Shown here piece after piece: positions 31,255-41,119 of a DNA stretch of 64,000 bases. Each line of letters begins with the position of its first letter. Position 1 is the first letter of the stretch. The translations under genes and the position numbers were made by a program. The DNA comes from Doryteuthis pealeii (taxonomy: Eukaryota > Mollusca > Cephalopoda > Myopsida > Loliginidae): assembly GCA_023376005.1 (NCBI GenBank), contig CM042148.1, positions 74,954,591 to 75,018,590 of the forward strand, given 5' to 3'. The notes under the pieces are model-generated. The model ran no database searches. It was not told the origin of the DNA and worked only from the letters and a program-made list of their open reading frames with translations.

Positions 31255-31515
31255 GATGCAGAAAATCGAGTGGCCAGGCGCCTTAACGATAAACAAGACA
31301 CAAAGAAGAGTGAGGCGGAGAGGAGAGTAGCCTCCACAGCAAAGAGAGCCAGAAGAAAGGAGAGAAAACAGCAACGCCAGCAAGCATCACTGTTTTTTTG
31401 TGCAGTCAGTGCACCTAAGACTCACTCAAGGGTTGGTCAGCTCAGCCACTTGAGCAGATGCAGATAATTTTTTGGACACTACGCCATCGTCCTTAGTGGA
31501 CGGAAAGGTGCCAAC
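31255..31515 (+). pseudogene. LINE-Z ORF2 C-terminus and 3' UTR
   Basis: The frame 31270-31467 reads a basic stretch (AKRARRKERKQQRQQ) then FFCAVSAP, S-R-V-G-Q-L-S-H and LSRC, which resembles the C..C / SxIGLxSHxxxC tail of LINE proteins. One cysteine of the expected C..C pair is missing. The stop is followed by TGGACACTACGCCATCGTCC, shared with the minus copies at 120-480 and 48976-49150. Confidence 0.6.
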
Positions 31516-31749
31516 AAGATATAATGTAAATAATTCATTTATGTTTAGATAAAATTGAAATAATTCATGATAAATTATTTCAACTCTTTTAAATGTATGT
31601 TATCATGATATTTTCTTAATAACCTTAACTTTTAACTTAACTACTCAAGTCATTTTAGAATGTAATAAAGCTAGACAGCTCTTTCAACTGTAGCATATGG
31701 AAATCTAATTGATTGCAATGGAGTTATCTGAATAATAATTAATTAGAAT
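31516..31749. other. no recognisable feature
   Basis: AT-rich spacer. Confidence 0.4.
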
Positions 31750-32290
31750 TGTAGAATGATCATGCCAAGTTCCAAATACCGTCAAATTGATAAGACAGGC
31801 AACAAGTAGCCGTAACTTAATACAGATCTAATCTTGTGGCAATCCTACACAGAATGCCAGAGTATTTATGAAGTCTCATAACATCATAGAAACCAAGCAG
31901 CCAATCAGAACTCAGGAATGGAATCACCCAAATACATGAATGGACTATTCTTGAGTTCCATAAATATCAGCTGTCTTGGGTACTAGTTCAATTGTGCTTA
32001 GCCAGTTGCTGTTGTTAAAACCAACAGTATTTCATTTATTTTATTATTTTCTTTAAAAAAAACTACAATGGTTAAATTACAAAAATACTAATTGTACTAG
32101 TTACTCACTTGGTTAACTCATTTTAGGAATGGCCCCAATCCCTTTAGAGGCATCTGGTATTTTTTAAAATAATAATACAATTTTTCCTTAAGCGGACCCG
32201 CATTTTCGGCATATATGTCCGGCACCTACACTTTGACCCCCTGGTAAAAGAACAATATGCTGTTGGTAAACGACTTTGATAAATTTAATA
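31750..32290 (+). mobile_element. R4-R6 composite element
   Basis: R4 at 31750-32035 followed by R6 in reverse at 32075-32290. It is the reverse complement of 22380-22930, showing that R4 and R6 move or duplicate as one unit. Confidence 0.65.
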
Positions 32291-32299
32291 ACATCTAAA

Positions 32300-32890
32300 G
32301 TATTTCCACAAATTCTTCACCGCCGATAGGGTGTGGCACAAGGAAGCAAGTTTGTGGAATTCAGCAAGGATCGAAATGGCTATTCAGTAGTAATGGATAT
32401 GCGAGACCAGCTTGCTAATCATTGCACAAAGATTGAAATCCTTCTTTATCCAACCCATTCGCCAGGAATAGAATGTGATATAAGGTAGCAAGATTGGGGT
32501 ATCCAGCCAGGATCAAATTCGCGAGACTAGCTTGATAACTAATTAACCAGGATAAAGCCCCATCTTTACCCAACCCGTTCGCCACAAGCAGGATGTGACG
32601 CAAGGTCGCAAGTATGTGTCCTCCAGCAAGGATCAAACTCGCTCTTCAGTAGCAATAGATCTGCGAGACTAGCTTGATAAGCATGTTGGAACGCATTCTT
32701 TACCCAACCTGATCGCCACGGGTAGGATGTGACACTAGGTAGCAAGTACAGGGCATCCAACGAGGATCGAACTCGTTATTCAATATTAATTGATCTGCAA
32801 GAGTGTAGCCTGCTAACCATTACACCACGATGGGACGTCTTCTTTACCCAGCCCCTTCGGAACGGGTAGAAAGTAACACCCGGTAAAATG
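32300..32890 (-). mobile_element. SINE-C tandem array, about five units
   Basis: On minus, units with GGTTAGCAGGCTAC- or GCTAGTCTCG-type heads, B boxes (GAGTTCGATCCT, GAGTTTGATCCTTG) and ends with CACATCCTGCTTGTGGCG recur every 115-135 bp (near 32340, 32460, 32580, 32710, 32840). Confidence 0.65.
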
Positions 32891-33140
32891 TATGGGGGGA
32901 TGGAACCTAAATATCATCGTCATGATTGCTACTTTTTTCCCCTAAAAAATTAAAACAAAATGTAAGATAAGACGTAAATCACTTGTCTTAATCCCCTGTC
33001 ATAAATTATGACCTGTACTCAATGGATCTGATCCAGCAATCCCTATTTCAACTATTATTCTTGATTTTGTAGAAATGGATCCATACATCAAATTGTAATG
33101 CATGTGGATCAATTTGCCCCTTCATAAGTGTGGTATATTG
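32891..33140. other. no recognisable feature
   Basis: Unique AT-rich sequence. Confidence 0.4.
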
Positions 33141-33144
33141 GTTA

Positions 33145-33215
33145 ATAAGAAACGAAAACACAGTTTCGGCCATTGTTTTTATAAGAAACGGAAGCACAGT
33201 TTCGGCCATCTTAGA
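33145..33215 (+). repeat. short direct repeat, two units of about 40 bp
   Basis: CACAGTTTCGGCCAT occurs twice, each preceded by ATAAGAAACG. The GGCCGAAAC word (minus) is shared with HZ-A cores. Confidence 0.6.
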
Positions 33216-33339
33216 GTTGTGATAATAAAAAGACGGAAGTGATTACTTCTTGCAGAGAACGTACACCTGGACTATTCGTTGTGTTCCTTATTCGATAAAC
33301 AGGCTGCAAAAATTAAAAAAACACAAAAATTTGGCAAAG

Positions 33340-33520
33340 ATGTTTTTGATAAAATCAACTAATTTCTCTGAATTTTTTAGATGTGGCTTGATAATTAGTA
33401 TTATTTGTATTACTCGGACTATTGTCCTCATCTTCATTGTTATCTGTACAAAGTTTCGGCCGATGTGCAGATAACAAAAAGATGAGGATAATAGTCCGAA
33501 TAATACAATTAATAATAAAA
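33340..33520. mobile_element. HZ-A tail in inverted arrangement
   Basis: 33398-33449 and 33464-33515 are imperfect reverse complements of about 52 bp (CGGACTATTGTCCTCATC against GATGAGGATAATAGTCCG). GTTTCGGCCGAT lies between them. It is the terminal part of two head-to-head HZ-A units. Confidence 0.55.
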
Positions 33521-33624
33521 TCAACTAAAATAAAAAAGGTTTTGATCATATTTGAAGACCTAAGAAATCTGTGTAATATTAGGGGGTCAATAATAGGGAT
33601 ATATACAACCTCCAGATTTAAATA

Positions 33625-33712
33625 CCATCAAGAATGAATATAATAAAACATTTTTGGCATAAAATAACCCAACAATGGTTGACATATCGTGAAATCCAAC
33701 CAACCAAAGCGA
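33625..33712 (+). repeat. R1 tail fragment
   Basis: GGCATAAAATAACCCAACAA, then GACATATCGTGAAATCC and an AACC-rich end. Confidence 0.5.
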
Positions 33713-33714
33713 GA

Positions 33715-33900
33715 AACTGACAGTCACCAAGCATCTTTGAGTATAGGTCTATGCTATTCTTTATAAGTATGGAGTTAAGGAAGCGTGGATATGGAGACAA
33801 AACCTGTTTATTGGCAATTTCTTGCCTATGGGATCTTCAGACCAGGTTTTGTTTTGAAGACCGCATAGGCGAGAAAGTGTCAATAACCAGGTGTTGACGC
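33715..33900. mobile_element. HZ-E inverted pair
   Basis: A minus-strand core (33799-33850) and a plus-strand core (33853-33895) face away from each other across about 12 nt. The first is good and the second is degraded. Confidence 0.5.
33799..33850 (-). ncRNA. hammerhead-like fold, HZ-E copy 3
   Basis: On minus, stem I AAAACCTGGT (33850-33841) with AACAGGTTTT (33808-33799): 9 of 10 pairs. CTGAAGA 33840-33834. Stem II is decayed (TCCC/GCAA). GAAA 33821-33818. Stem III TTG/CAA 33817-33811. Triplet AUA. Compared with copies 1 and 2, the closing stem III pair has changed from C-G to U-A, keeping the pairing. Confidence 0.5.
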
Positions 33901-34065
33901 CCTGGTTACAGAGTCCAGTCTGCCCTGCTATTTACCCATAGCTGGAGGAAGAAATGGATGCAAGGGTATTAGGGCCATTTGAAATGCCAACAGCTTCGTT
34001 CAGGAATTGAACTCGGTTTGACGAGTCCATTTCCTACTACTATAACCATTAGACCACGTGCCTCC
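33900..34065 (-). mobile_element. SINE-A, partial
   Basis: The head is at the right (minus GTGGTCTAATGGTTATAGTA) with a shortened body. Confidence 0.6.
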
Positions 34066-34267
34066 TTTTTATCATATATGTGCTATAAGGCGGTAGCTGA
34101 TGATTTTAGTGTCCTACGTCTGACGTTAAACTGCATCTAATGGTGAAGTTCTAGTTTTGGAGCTTTAGGGAGTGTGTATTACCCCTTCATTGCCGTTACT
34201 CCAACATCCACTCTAAACCGGATTGATAGTACATGTTAGGGTCCCATCTATAAGTTATAAAGAATAT

Positions 34268-34668
34268 GGTGCCGTTATAATAAGTGGCATACCTTTTTGA
34301 TTCTGTTATAGTATGTGCCCTACCTGGTTTAAATGTGTCCTACCTCAGTAAGAGTATATTTATAGATATAAGTAGTTGTCAATGTATTGAAACTAATTAT
34401 TTTTCACATATATTCAATTCAAAGAAATGCAATTCAGTCATAAGCTGTATATAGTAATTAAGAATAATTTTAAAAATAATTTATCCATAATTTACATGAA
34501 TCAGATCTATTTAATTCTGAAATATTTTAAAATTCTGAAATAGGGTTAGGGTTAGTGTTAGCGTTAGGGTTAGGGTTAGCAGTTATTATTATAACCTTAT
34601 ATGCTTTTTATGGTGGGGACATTTCGTTGGCCACATTCAAAAGGTAGGCCACATGCTATAATGTTACC
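34268..34668. mobile_element. MITE-T with internal TTAGGG repeats
   Basis: Inverted ends GGTGCCGTTATAATAAGTGG (left) and GGTAACATTATAGCATGTGG (right, complement), about 26 bp with mismatches. The 400-bp interior is AT-rich and holds (TTAGGG)n at 34541-34580. No ORF. A full sister copy is at 49495-49862 and one end is at 26412-26527. Confidence 0.65.
34541..34580 (+). repeat. interstitial telomere-type repeat
   Basis: Six to seven TTAGGG-type units, some with TTAGTG or TTAGCG variants, inside MITE-T. Confidence 0.9.
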
Positions 34669-34790
34669 AAAAACATATTTTAAAAAGTTTCAAAGAAATT
34701 GAATACCCAACAAGAATGAATGAAACAAAAAAGTCTTCGGCATAAAATATTCCAACATGGGTTGACAGGCCGTAAAATCCAACCAAAAGT

Positions 34791-35034
34791 AACCATCCTG
34801 GATAAATAAATACTTGAATTTTGCAGCCCCATACGGTGACTAGATGCTCTTGACGACGCTAGTATATGATTTACTCTGTGATCAACTGTGTAAAGACACT
34901 TTATCGATCATATGGAAATCTGATCTCTCTGGTAAGATAAATCGAAAATTCTTCCATTTTTGACTGTGCCACTATACGGCTCTACCAGTTGGACTCTGAC
35001 AAAATGTCTGGAGAAATAAAACTTAATGGAAACT
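34791..35034. other. no recognisable feature
   Basis: A short unique spacer. Confidence 0.4.
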
Positions 35035-35335
35035 GTACAAGGATGTTGCTTGAACAATTCCTGAAAGTAGCACCCCATAAAGAGCAATTGTACGGCAACT
35101 AGTCCCCCATCGCATAAACCGTCCGTTTTTGGGAAAACATACTAGACAGCTCATAAGTCTTACTTTCCCGTGAGCACCTATGCATGGACACACCAGTGTC
35201 GGTCGGTCAGCAAAAAATAAATAAATAAATAAATAAAATAAAAAAATTAATAAACTATACCGATCAGCTCTGCGCGGATACTGGATGCTTTGTAGAACTT
35301 CCAGGAGCAATGGTCGACTAAATTTAAGTATACAC
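35035..35335 (+). pseudogene. LINE-D ORF2 C-terminus with (ATAA)n insertion
   Basis: 35085-35110 reads KEQLYGN, and 35163-35208 reads LxREHLCMDTPVSVGQQK. After an A/T tetranucleotide run (35210-35254) IPISSA is followed by the LEDLPG-like end. It is colinear with 25955-26215, shifted and stop-ridden. Confidence 0.55.
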
Positions 35336-35735
35336 CTTCGGGACTAAGTAAAATCTCCACCCCATCCCTCATTGGCGGGGGGGGATACAATTTATCATCG
35401 ATTTGAAAATACCACTTAACTTCTTCCTGCTTTTGAGACCGGCTCCACAGATTCATAATTGGATCCTCACCACTAGATGCAGTTTAACGTCACGCCCAGG
35501 ACACCTTAATGAAAGAGGAGGACTCCCCGTCTTTAAGTGTCTTGCGTGCTGGAGAACGATATCGTAGGAAGCGTGTTCGAATTCCAATCGCGCTAGTACG
35601 TTTACTTTTGGACTAATATCCCTTGGAATTATATAAACAATCTCATCCTCCAAGTTATGCGTTAAATTGTACCACTACGGTTTTTCTACAAGGATGGTTT
35701 TGGTATTAAATACTCCACAAAGGTTCATATGCCTT
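35336..35735. repeat. R1 scraps, otherwise unassigned
   Basis: 35455-35505 matches R1 on minus (CCTCACCACTAGATGCAGTT). The rest is not recognised. Confidence 0.35.
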
Positions 35736-35990
35736 GAAAACAAGTTCTGGGGAGTGTATAGTACCCCTTCATCGTCATTACTCCCAGGTCCACTCGGACC
35801 CGGAGTGGTAGTACCTGTTAGGGTCTCATCTATGGGTTAAATATATCAAAATGTTTTTTTTTAATGAGTTTGAAAAGAAAATTGAATACTCAACAGGAAT
35901 AAATAAAACCAAACGTTTTCGGCATAAAATAACCCAACAAGGGTTGATTTGCCGTAAAATCAGCCAACCAACCAACCAAACCAAACCTGA
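35736..35990 (+). mobile_element. R1, 3' half
   Basis: From GGGGAGTGTATAGTACCCC to an (AACC)n-like tail. Confidence 0.65.
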
Positions 35991-36209
35991 ACAAAGAAAG
36001 AAAGAATGAATAAATAAATGAATTCAGAGTAATGTGAAAGAAAGGGAATTACTTTTTTTTTACACTTCGCAGTAAATAAATATATCACAAACACAGACAA
36101 ATTGAATATTTTTAGTTTCGTGAAACATACCTCAAGCAAATTAGATCAAATCTTTTAAATTAATTGCTGATTTTCTCAAATCAATTATCGTGTCACTTAA
36201 TCTTGTGAT
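35991..36209. other. no recognisable feature
   Basis: A/T-rich sequence with a T run at 36050-36060. Confidence 0.4.
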
Positions 36210-36420
36210 GAAATTATAGAACCACTTTGTAATTTGCTTGTCTAAACCAAACGCCAGTACAAGTCTAAATATGTAAATTAACCTGCAGTTAAAAGAGAGT
36301 GCTTGCAAATTTTAACAAAACGGTAGATAATTAAATGGCTTCAACAAGAGAGCTGTCAATTGACACAATGAAAATGATTCTAAAAAAAAAGTCTTTTAAA
36401 AAGGAAATTAGATACCAAGT
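36210..36420 (+). repeat. R8 dispersed repeat
   Basis: Parts recur at 39360-39440 (AGTCTAAATATGTAAATTA-like, CAGTTAAAAGAG) and 39855-39930 (CTGTCAATTGACACAATG-like). There it is split by about 400 bp. Confidence 0.5.
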
Positions 36421-36562
36421 AGAGTAAAAGTTTTTTTTTTTTTTCATTGTCAGTTGTACTTAAAATTTTGGTAGAATTATAAACCAAAATGGAAATATTT
36501 TAAAAGATCACGAAATATCTTTGTGTAGCTATACGTTATATCTCTCTCTATATATATATATA

Positions 36563-36850
36563 GGAAGCGGGTGGTGTAATGGTTAAAGTCATGGGAAATG
36601 GACTCATCGCCCCGAGTTCAAATCCTGGATGTGGTAATTGCATTTCACTTAGCGCTAATACCCTTGGGAAAGGTATGAATCCTACTCCCTTCCAGCTATG
36701 GATAAATAGTAGGACAGACTGGGCTCTTTAACCTTGGTTAGGCAACCGGTCTAGGAGAAGGAAAACTCTGAATTCAAACCTGCTGAACTCCGCTTTAAAA
36801 AAGTGACCTTGTGTCACATCCTGCTCGTGTGGAGGGGTTGGTAAATATAT
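36563..36850 (+). mobile_element. SINE-A, full-length
   Basis: Very close to 15149-15432. It is flanked by TA tracts at both ends (36549-36562 and 36848-36856). Confidence 0.8.
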
Positions 36851-36856
36851 ATACGT

Positions 36857-37273
36857 TATATCTTCGTATATTGTTGATTGTGGTGAGTATACCCGTGATT
36901 TTCGATCGTCTTGGAGTCGTTGCTATCTGTCGATTCTCCGTCATATATCTTGGATCTTGGCTGGTTCTAAGCTAGTTTCTCATAGTTTCCAAATGTAGAC
37001 ATTTGAACAAATTGTTATTATGTCATTTACCACCCGACCCTATATAATCCCTTATTTTTCGCCCTCTATTTATTTTTAAAAAATTATCTGGACACCGCGT
37101 GCATAAAGACCTAAGCATGTTTATTTATATTTTTATAAAATTCCATCGCGTGAACACGCTTCACGTTTATATAAACGCTAAACAATTCACCGTTCTTTAA
37201 AAATCTTAACATTTTGACCGTCTGATGATTGCAAGTAAGCATGAAACATTAGTTACGAGATATTAAATCCATA

Positions 37274-37275
<2 letters not shown>
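36857..37275 (+). mobile_element. HZ-B cassette, long copy
   Basis: It lies between the SINE-A TA tail and the TA tract at 37277-37320. The core is at 37219-37257. About 360 bp upstream of the core is unassigned. Confidence 0.4.
37219..37257 (+). ncRNA. hammerhead-like core, HZ-B
   Basis: Stem I CGT 37219-37221 with ACG 37255-37257. CTGATGA 37222-37228. Stem II UGC/GCA with a U-U closing mismatch. GAAA 37243-37246. Stem III one C-G pair around ATTA. Triplet GUU 37252-37254. Confidence 0.4.

Positions 37276-37276
<1 letters not shown>

Positions 37277-37320
<44 letters not shown>
37277..37320. repeat. (TA)n microsatellite
   Basis: About 22 TA units. Confidence 0.98.
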
Positions 37321-37325
<5 letters not shown>

Positions 37326-37580
37326 TTGGAGGTTGATTTTGAAGGCTATCACAGTAGTTGTTGTCTTGTTATGGCATTTTAAAAATAACTTTCGTTCCAG
37401 TGTTCTTCTGAAAAAGAGATTTTATCTCGAAATATCAAGAATAAATTACAGGTTAACAAATAACACCATTGTTACCTTATTATATTTTTTCTTTACACCT
37501 GCATTGTGGTAGCCTTCAAAATCAACCTCGAAACCAATATATACACAATGCTTCAAGCAAATTATAAAACTCTCTCTCAT
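37321..37580 (+). mobile_element. HZ-C cassette
   Basis: It starts GGAGGTTGATTTTGAAGGCT and ends with the reverse complement of that segment (37508-37535), so the unit has its own inverted ends. The core is at 37403-37442. TA follows at 37580-37626. Confidence 0.5.
37403..37442 (+). ncRNA. hammerhead-like fold, HZ-C copy 1
   Basis: Stem I GTTCTT 37402-37407 with AAGAAT 37437-37442. CTGAAAA 37408-37414 (G8 replaced by A), one unpaired A, stem II GAGAT/ATCTC, GAAA 37429-37432, minimal stem III (U-A), triplet AUC. The G8 change should abolish activity. Confidence 0.45.
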
Positions 37581-37583
37581 ATA

Positions 37584-37631
<48 letters not shown>

Positions 37632-37682
37632 GTGTCTGTGTGTGTGTGTGAGAGAAGAGAGAGAGAGAGAGAGAGAGGGCAT
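37580..37682. repeat. (TA)n, GT and (GA)n tracts
   Basis: TA units to 37626, then short GT and GA runs. Confidence 0.95.
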
Positions 37683-37689
37683 ATATACA

Positions 37690-37995
37690 TAGGTGTTTTA
37701 TAATTTGCTTGAAGCTTCGTATTTATATTTGTTTGGTGGTTGGTTTTGAAGGTTAGTTTAAGGAAATGCAAGTGTAAAGAAACATGAGATAACAATAATA
37801 TTGTTTGTTTACCTTTGATTTATTCTTAATATTTCAAGATAAAGATCTATTCGGCACAAAAAAAATGAGAATTTCTAGCAAGGGCTCCAGACTTTCAGAT
37901 ATCTTCTGAGGAAGAGATCTTTATCCCGAAATATTAAGAGATCTTTATCCTGAAATATCAAGAATAAATCAACGGTAAACAAACAACATCATACT
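37690..37995 (+). mobile_element. HZ-C second cassette
   Basis: Its first part inversely matches 37540-37575 (TTTTATAATTTGCTTGAAGC). A core lies at 37899-37942, and a partial repeat of the core (ATCTTTATCC, then TGAAATATCAAG) follows at 37941-37962. Confidence 0.45.
37899..37942 (+). ncRNA. hammerhead-like fold, HZ-C copy 2
   Basis: Stem I ATATCTT 37899-37905 with AAGAGAT 37936-37942 (6 of 7). CTGAGGA 37906-37912 intact, one unpaired A, stem II GAGAT/ATCCC (4 of 5), GAAA 37928-37931, U-A, triplet AUU. It differs from copy 1 in stem I at positions that keep pairing. Confidence 0.5.
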
Positions 37996-38011
37996 TACCT
38001 CATTTTTCTTC

Positions 38012-38026
38012 ACACACACACACACA

Positions 38027-38115
<89 letters not shown>
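38012..38115. repeat. (CA)n(TA)n(GT)n compound tract
   Basis: CA to 38060, TA to 38100, GT to 38115. Confidence 0.97.
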
Positions 38116-38352
38116 AAAATAAAATGGAAATTAATCCGACAGTGTGAATATGATATATTGAAAAACAAAGGATGTTTACAAATGCATGGGCTCATCAGGG
38201 AGAATGTGCAAACCGTTTCGGGGCCTTCCTCTCGACGTTTCACATCAGTGAGGTAGGCCGGTCTTTTTAAAGTCGAGAGGAACGCCCCGAAACGTTTGCA
38301 CATTCTCTCTGATGACCCATGCATTGTAAACATCCTTTGTTTTTTCAATATA
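38116..38352. repeat. imperfect inverted repeat, HZ-F second copy
   Basis: 38154-38235 and 38272-38351 are reverse complements with several differences. The 36-nt centre holds CACATCAGTGAGGTAGGCC. It is homologous to the perfect hairpin at 26843-27067. TTAATCCGACAG (38130-38142) is the terminal motif on minus. Confidence 0.8.
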
Positions 38353-38353
38353 T

Positions 38354-38391
<38 letters not shown>

Positions 38392-38704
38392 GAAGTGTTT
38401 TGTTCTGCTATCTTGACCAGTATATCAACAGATCTTTTTTATTAAAGAAAGCAAAGACTACCATGTTTTGATCATTTCAACGTTAGAAGCTTCAAATAAT
38501 TATCATTTGTTTATTTGCTAACATTCTTTAATGGAGCAAATGCAGATTAATCACTCTCTTAAAAAATATATCGACAATCTGATATTTTTATTAAAGAAGT
38601 ATTAAATATTTAAGAATATTTTTTCCGATATTCTGATTTTAAAAGAAATAGTTGAAACAATCACAAATAAATAACATGAATAATACACAAGAAATATTCC
38701 TTTT
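38353..38704. other. TA tract then unassigned AT-rich sequence
   Basis: TA units to 38391. Nothing recognisable after that. Confidence 0.4.
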
Positions 38705-38714
38705 TGTTTTATCA

Positions 38715-38830
38715 TCATTATTAGGTTAGATTTTATGCCAAACTTTCTAGGGTTATTTTATACCTAGAGGTTAGGAAATCGCATTCATTTTATGTCCATA
38801 TTTACATTGGTATTACAGCAAAGGTAGCAA
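38715..38830 (+). repeat. R7 dispersed repeat
   Basis: CCTAGAGGTTAGGAAATCGC and ATTCATTTTATG recur at 39480-39565 and 59695-59800. Confidence 0.55.
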
Positions 38831-38884
38831 AAATTATGGAATCTTACCCAGCTTTGGTTTAATAACTAAAAATTCTAACTGAAT

Positions 38885-39175
38885 TTGAGGATGTCGAGGA
38901 CATAAAAACACAGCGGTGCAGTTTGACATCATAGCAAAAGTAATGTTTCAAAGATGCAGAGACGAATGGAAAATTCACTGTTCATAATTCCAAAGTGCTT
39001 GGAAAAGAGACTGGACAAACTGGAAATCCAAGGAGGAATCAAAACAGTCCAGACCTCAGCACTGCTGAGGTAGGCTAGAATCATTGAAAAGTCATAGAAG
39101 ACTGAGAAAACTTGCTGTCACTCAGACTTCAGTGAAAACCACTCGTAAAAACATACAGAAGTGACTAATCTGACT
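38885..39175 (+). pseudogene. LINE-K ORF2 C-terminus
   Basis: Reads IIPKCLEKRLDKLEIQGGIK, TVQTSALLR, then the stop-ridden GDLLS-like region. It is colinear with 10650-10800 and 23560-23790. Confidence 0.6.
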
Positions 39176-39640
39176 GACTCACAGCTTCTCTGCTGATAGT
39201 CAGCTATATGCACAATTTTAGCAAGTATCTGTAAATTGGAATACCCACCATCTTTTCTTTCACGGGAAGGAAAGATGGACTTCTCGGTTATTATTCAAAT
39301 TATTCAAATTATTCAAAAAAGCCATGTATTTTCCAGATAAAGTATATGAAAAGAATTATAAATTCATTTTGTATATCAAACACCAGCACAAATCTAAATA
39401 AACAAATTAGCCTACAGTTAAAAGAGTGATGCAAGATGTTAACAATCTTGGCTAATTAAAGATTGATTGATTAATTAATTTTAACAATATATCAACCTGT
39501 CTAAGGTTATTTTAAGCCTAGAGGTTAGAGAATGACATTCATTTTATGTTCATATTTACATTTTTTGAGTAGTTGTTTCTTAAAAGTTTTTTTTTTTTAG
39601 CAATTTTTTTTCCAATCAAATATAACTAATTTTTAGACAG
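39176..39640. other. R7 and R8 pieces in AT-rich sequence
   Basis: R8 part at 39360-39440 and R7 at 39480-39565. No coding content. Confidence 0.45.
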
Positions 39641-39800
39641 ACTTTTTGACCCATAGATTGGGCCCTAACAGCTACAACCACACTGGGTTAGAGTTAAACT
39701 ATAAGTAATGAGAATCAAGGGGTACTCCACAGTCCTCAGAAGTGGAGTCTCACCATCAGATGCAGGTTAGTGTCATACCTAGGACGCCCCCTTTTTGGGG
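39641..39800 (-). mobile_element. R1, internal fragment
   Basis: The minus-strand match covers the CCAGTGTGGTTG-like and CATCTGATGGTGAGACTCC words (plus 39745-39765). Confidence 0.55.
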
Positions 39801-39925
39801 ATAAACTCATCATATTCTAAGCCCCACTGACAGGTATATTAATTGAAAGAAAATATGGCTCCAATAAAAAAAAACTGTCAATTGATTCAATGTAAAGGAT
39901 CATAAAAAGTCATTTGAAAAGGAAA

Positions 39926-39926
<1 letters not shown>

Positions 39927-39961
<35 letters not shown>
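39927..39961. repeat. (CA)n microsatellite
   Basis: About 17 CA units. Confidence 0.97.
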
Positions 39962-39964
<3 letters not shown>

Positions 39965-40828
39965 GTGGCAAAAGATATTGGCTATTCCCAGTTTGCAGTA
40001 TCTAAAATTTAGTACAAGTATCAGCAACACAAGAAGGTTATAAAAGATTACATAAAGACCATAAAAAGGAGAGAAAATTCAAAGCAATATGCCTTGAAAA
40101 TAGAAAATGTACAACAAATAAAAAAATAAATGAAAAACTGAAACAAGAATTGCTCTTTGTAAGAGAACTGTAAGAAATGAGCTGAATAAAATGAGATTTG
40201 AGACTTAGAGAAAAGCCAAATGAAAACGAGCACAAATAGTTAAACAGAAGAAACAAGATTACATAGGGATACAGAAAAGCAATTATGGTATGTAAGTAAT
40301 TAGATGAATGCGATATTCAGTGATGAATCAGAAATCTGCATTGGCCAAGACATGATGATGGAAATTTTTGTTGCAATGAAATATATAAAAATGACTGTGT
40401 GAAGAAAAAAAAAGCAAATTTCCATCATTTATTTATGAAATTGGATGTAAACGACCAGAAATAATGGAAATTAGTTAAAATAATTGTAATCAATGGAATT
40501 CATTTTTCATGAAGACAGAATGTTCAGCTAATAAATAAAAATGGTTTTGTGTTATATCTGTTATTTGTTTCAAGGAATACTTGAAACCATACAACAATGT
40601 GCAAATGATTTGCATTTGATAGGATTATTTGATATCATATAACCGTTTACTAAAAAGTTTAAACAAACGTAAATATGAACGTAATATGAATGCAATTTCC
40701 GAACCTCGAGACTTAGAATAAACCTGGACAGGTTGAAGTGCCGTTAAAGTGAATCAATCGAATCAATCAAATATGGTAACAAAAATTGAATAAAATGGAG
40801 AGCATAAGAGATAGGAGTTATAATAAAC
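39962..40828. other. A-rich sequence, no gene seen
   Basis: The minus-strand F/S/L-rich frames at 40038-40256 follow base composition. 40560-40680 resembles the 104-bp satellite unit. Confidence 0.45.
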
Positions 40829-41051
40829 TAGCAGCACAGTGGATATACCATAGTATGATAATTTAATCATTACAACGTTTGATATTGGTATCTAAGAGCT
40901 ATTTCAAAATAGTTCAATGTATAAAAGTATTATTATCTTGATTTAACACTCTATATCTCTCACACTCTTTTTTTCTCTTTTTTTCCTTCTTTTATCTTTT
41001 CATTATGTTCGATTGAAACAGATTAGCGTCATCGCTTCCTCACGATTACCC

Positions 41052-41119
<68 letters not shown>

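Larger units (their letters stand above)
34066..34790 (+). mobile_element. R1 split by MITE-T
   Basis: 34066-34267 and 34669-34790 are consecutive R1 parts (up to the TCCCATCTAT region, then the GAATGAATGAAAC and GTAAAATCC tail). Confidence 0.6.

Noticed and set aside
34541..34580. Chromosome end or telomere fusion
   Set aside because: Only 40 bp, imperfect, and located inside a MITE with a sister copy at 49608.
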